Notes under the pieces: model-generated
What the model was told of the DNA's origin: nothing
Seen by the model: the letters and a program-made list of their open reading frames with translations, nothing else
The model's database searches: none
Source: Chloroflexota bacterium
Lineage (GTDB): Bacteria; Chloroflexota; Anaerolineae; B4-G1; SLSP01
NCBI GenBank assembly: GCA_022707725.1
Contig: JAKJAB010000216.1
Span: 1 to 6,312 of the forward strand
Reading direction: 5' to 3'
Length of the DNA stretch: 6,312 bases
Shown here: positions 4,988 through 6,312 of the stretch, piece by piece
Numbering within the stretch: the stretch's first letter is position 1
Layout of the letters: each line of letters opens with the position of its first letter
Position numbers and translations under genes: made by a program

Positions 4988-6312
4988 ATGAAGACAGTTG
5001 TAGCCGGAGCGTTGGGCGAGTGCGTACACGTCGCCGGGGTGATGAATTTCCTGCGGCTGGCGGAAGCGGCGGGTTGGCGGACGATCTTCCTCGGACCGGC
5101 GGTATCGGTGGAGGCGTTGTTGGAGGCGGCGCGGCGCGAGAAAGCGGACCTCGTCGGCGTCTCGTACCGGCTGACGCCGGAGACCGGCGAGCGGCTGCTG
5201 GGCGACTTCGCGGAGGCGGCGGACGATCTGCGCAGCGCGGGTGTGCGCTTCGCCTTTGGCGGCACGCCGCCGGTGGCCGAACGGGCGCAGGCGCTTGGCT
5301 TCTTTGAGCAGGTCTTCGACGGCAGCGAGCCGCCGGACGCGGCGCTGGCGTACCTTAAAGGGCAGGCCCACGCGCAAGCGACTGGCGCTGATTTCCCACA
5401 GACGATGGTGGAGCGCGTCGCCTGGAAAGCGCCGTACCCGATTCTGCGCCATCACTTCGGTCTGCCGACGATGGACGGGACGTTGGACGGCATCGTCAGA
5501 ATCGCCGAGGCGCACGCGCTGGACGTAATCTCCCTGGGCATCGACCAGGACGCGCAGGAAAACTTTTTCCACCGGGAGCGCCAGGACGCGCGGCGCAAAG
5601 GGGCGGGCGGTGTGCCCGTGCGCACCGCCGACGACTACCGCGCGCTTTACGCAGCCAGCCGGCGCGGCAACTACCCGCTGCTGCGCACCTATTCCGGCAC
5701 CGACGACTTTATCCGGCTGGCGGAGCTGTACGTGGACACGATCAACATCGCATGGTGCGCCATCCCCATTTTCTGGTTCAACCAGATGGACGGGCGCGGG
5801 CCGTGGGACCTGGAAAGCTCGATTCACGCGCACCAACAGGTGATAGCGTGGTACGGGGCGCGCAATATCCCCGTCGAACTGAACGAGCCGCACCATTGGG
5901 GGATGCGCGACGCGCCGGACGTAGTCTCAGTCGTTGCGGGATACCTCTCGGCGCACAACGCGCGGGCGTTCGGCGCGCGCGACTACGTCGCGCAGTTGAT
6001 GTTCAACAGCCCGCCGGGCCTCTCGGATGCGATGGACCTGGCGAAGATGCTGGCTATCCTGGAGCTAATAGCGCCGTTGGCCGGGCCGGATTTCCGCATC
6101 TGGAAGCAGACGCGCACGGGCTTGCTGAGTTATCCGCTAAACGACGACGCGGCGCGCGCCCATCTGGCGGCGAGCATCTACGCGCAGATGGCGCTCGAAC
6201 CGCACATCGTGCATATCGTGGGGCACACAGAGGCGCATCACGCGGCCACTGCCGCAGACGTCATCTCCGCGAGCGCGATGGCGCGGCGGGCCATCGACAA
6301 CGCGCTGCGCGG
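4988..6312 (+). CDS. Cobalamin B12-binding protein fused to a glutamate-mutase-E-like region, 3'-partial
   Basis: Probable B12-dependent enzyme; the reaction is unknown. 441 codons are visible and the frame is open at the right edge. Residues 2 to about 125 form a flavodoxin-like B12-binding domain. ECVHVAG (11-17) keeps the cobalt-ligand histidine H14 and G17 of the DxHxxG motif, but the Asp is Cys. LVGVSYRLTP (55-64) corresponds to the SxLxTP stretch of MetH with Leu changed to Arg, and FGG (90-92) is the second glycine motif. A linker follows, then from about 150 a long alpha/beta region. LLRTYSGTDDFIRLAE (231-246), a tryptophan-rich stretch (256-274) and NIPVELNEPHHWG (293-305) recall, from memory, the TIM barrel of glutamate mutase subunit E. 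No PLP-lysine motif was recognised. It is likely cotranscribed with the dehydrogenase gene upstream, which suggests a mutase/dehydrogenase pair. A B12 methyltransferase or B12 sensor is less likely but not excluded. Confidence 0.8.
   Translation, partial: MKTVVAGALGECVHVAGVMNFLRLAEAAGWRTIFLGPAVSVEALLEAARREKADLVGVSYRLTPETGERLLGDFAEAADDLRSAGVRFAFGGTPPVAERAQALGFFEQVFDGSEPPDAALAYLKGQAHAQATGADFPQTMVERVAWKAPYPILRHHFGLPTMDGTLDGIVRIAEAHALDVISLGIDQDAQENFFHRERQDARRKGAGGVPVRTADDYRALYAASRRGNYPLLRTYSGTDDFIRLAELYVDTINIAWCAIPIFWFNQMDGRGPWDLESSIHAHQQVIAWYGARNIPVELNEPHHWGMRDAPDVVSVVAGYLSAHNARAFGARDYVAQLMFNSPPGLSDAMDLAKMLAILELIAPLAGPDFRIWKQTRTGLLSYPLNDDAARAHLAASIYAQMALEPHIVHIVGHTEAHHAATAADVISASAMARRAIDNALR

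Noticed and set aside
4919..5896. Long minus-strand open frame (325 codons) opposite the B12-binding gene
   Set aside because: It shows no motif and arginine-rich composition, and overlaps a plus-strand frame with a clear B12-binding domain; a shadow frame.

Overview
The window is GC-rich (roughly 60% G+C by eye) bacterial chromosomal DNA with compact gene packing and short repeat-bearing gaps. The gene set (an S9 peptidase of the DPP-IV type, a single DusB-like enzyme, a TIGR02206/YwaF-type membrane protein, and an opine-dehydrogenase-like protein beside a B12-binding protein) and the small intergenic hairpins suggest a member of the Chloroflexota (Anaerolineae-like). That assignment rests on recalled family distribution, not on a marker gene or a search. 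No RNA gene, CRISPR array, insertion sequence or phage gene was seen.

Layout. Three genes run leftward from about 3653 to the left edge. They are a multi-pass membrane protein of unknown function (2907-3653), a tRNA-dihydrouridine synthase (1869-2822), and an S9 family serine peptidase whose C-terminus lies beyond the left edge (1-1795). The gaps between them hold two unrelated inverted repeats (1818-1847 and 2841-2900). The peptidase reading frame is broken at about 274-280, just where the alpha/beta-hydrolase catalytic domain begins. Two genes run rightward: an octopine/nopaline-dehydrogenase-family protein (3840-4943) and, 44 bases later, a B12-binding protein that is open at the right edge (4988-6312). 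The 186-base divergent gap (3654-3839) carries two overlapping sigma-70-like promoters, one for each direction.

How the genes work together. The leftward genes look like ordinary, functionally unrelated housekeeping or degradative genes. The rightward pair looks like a functional unit. Its second protein joins an N-terminal cobalamin-binding domain, with an altered signature motif, to a long C-terminal region. From memory that region resembles the catalytic TIM barrel of glutamate mutase subunit E. Placing such a protein behind an NAD(P)-dependent opine-type dehydrogenase recalls known amino-acid mutase/dehydrogenase pairs (ornithine 4,5-aminomutase with 2,4-diaminopentanoate dehydrogenase; lysine 5,6-aminomutase with 3,5-diaminohexanoate dehydrogenase). 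The substrate cannot be read from the sequence. This two-gene cassette is the best candidate in the window for an undescribed pathway.
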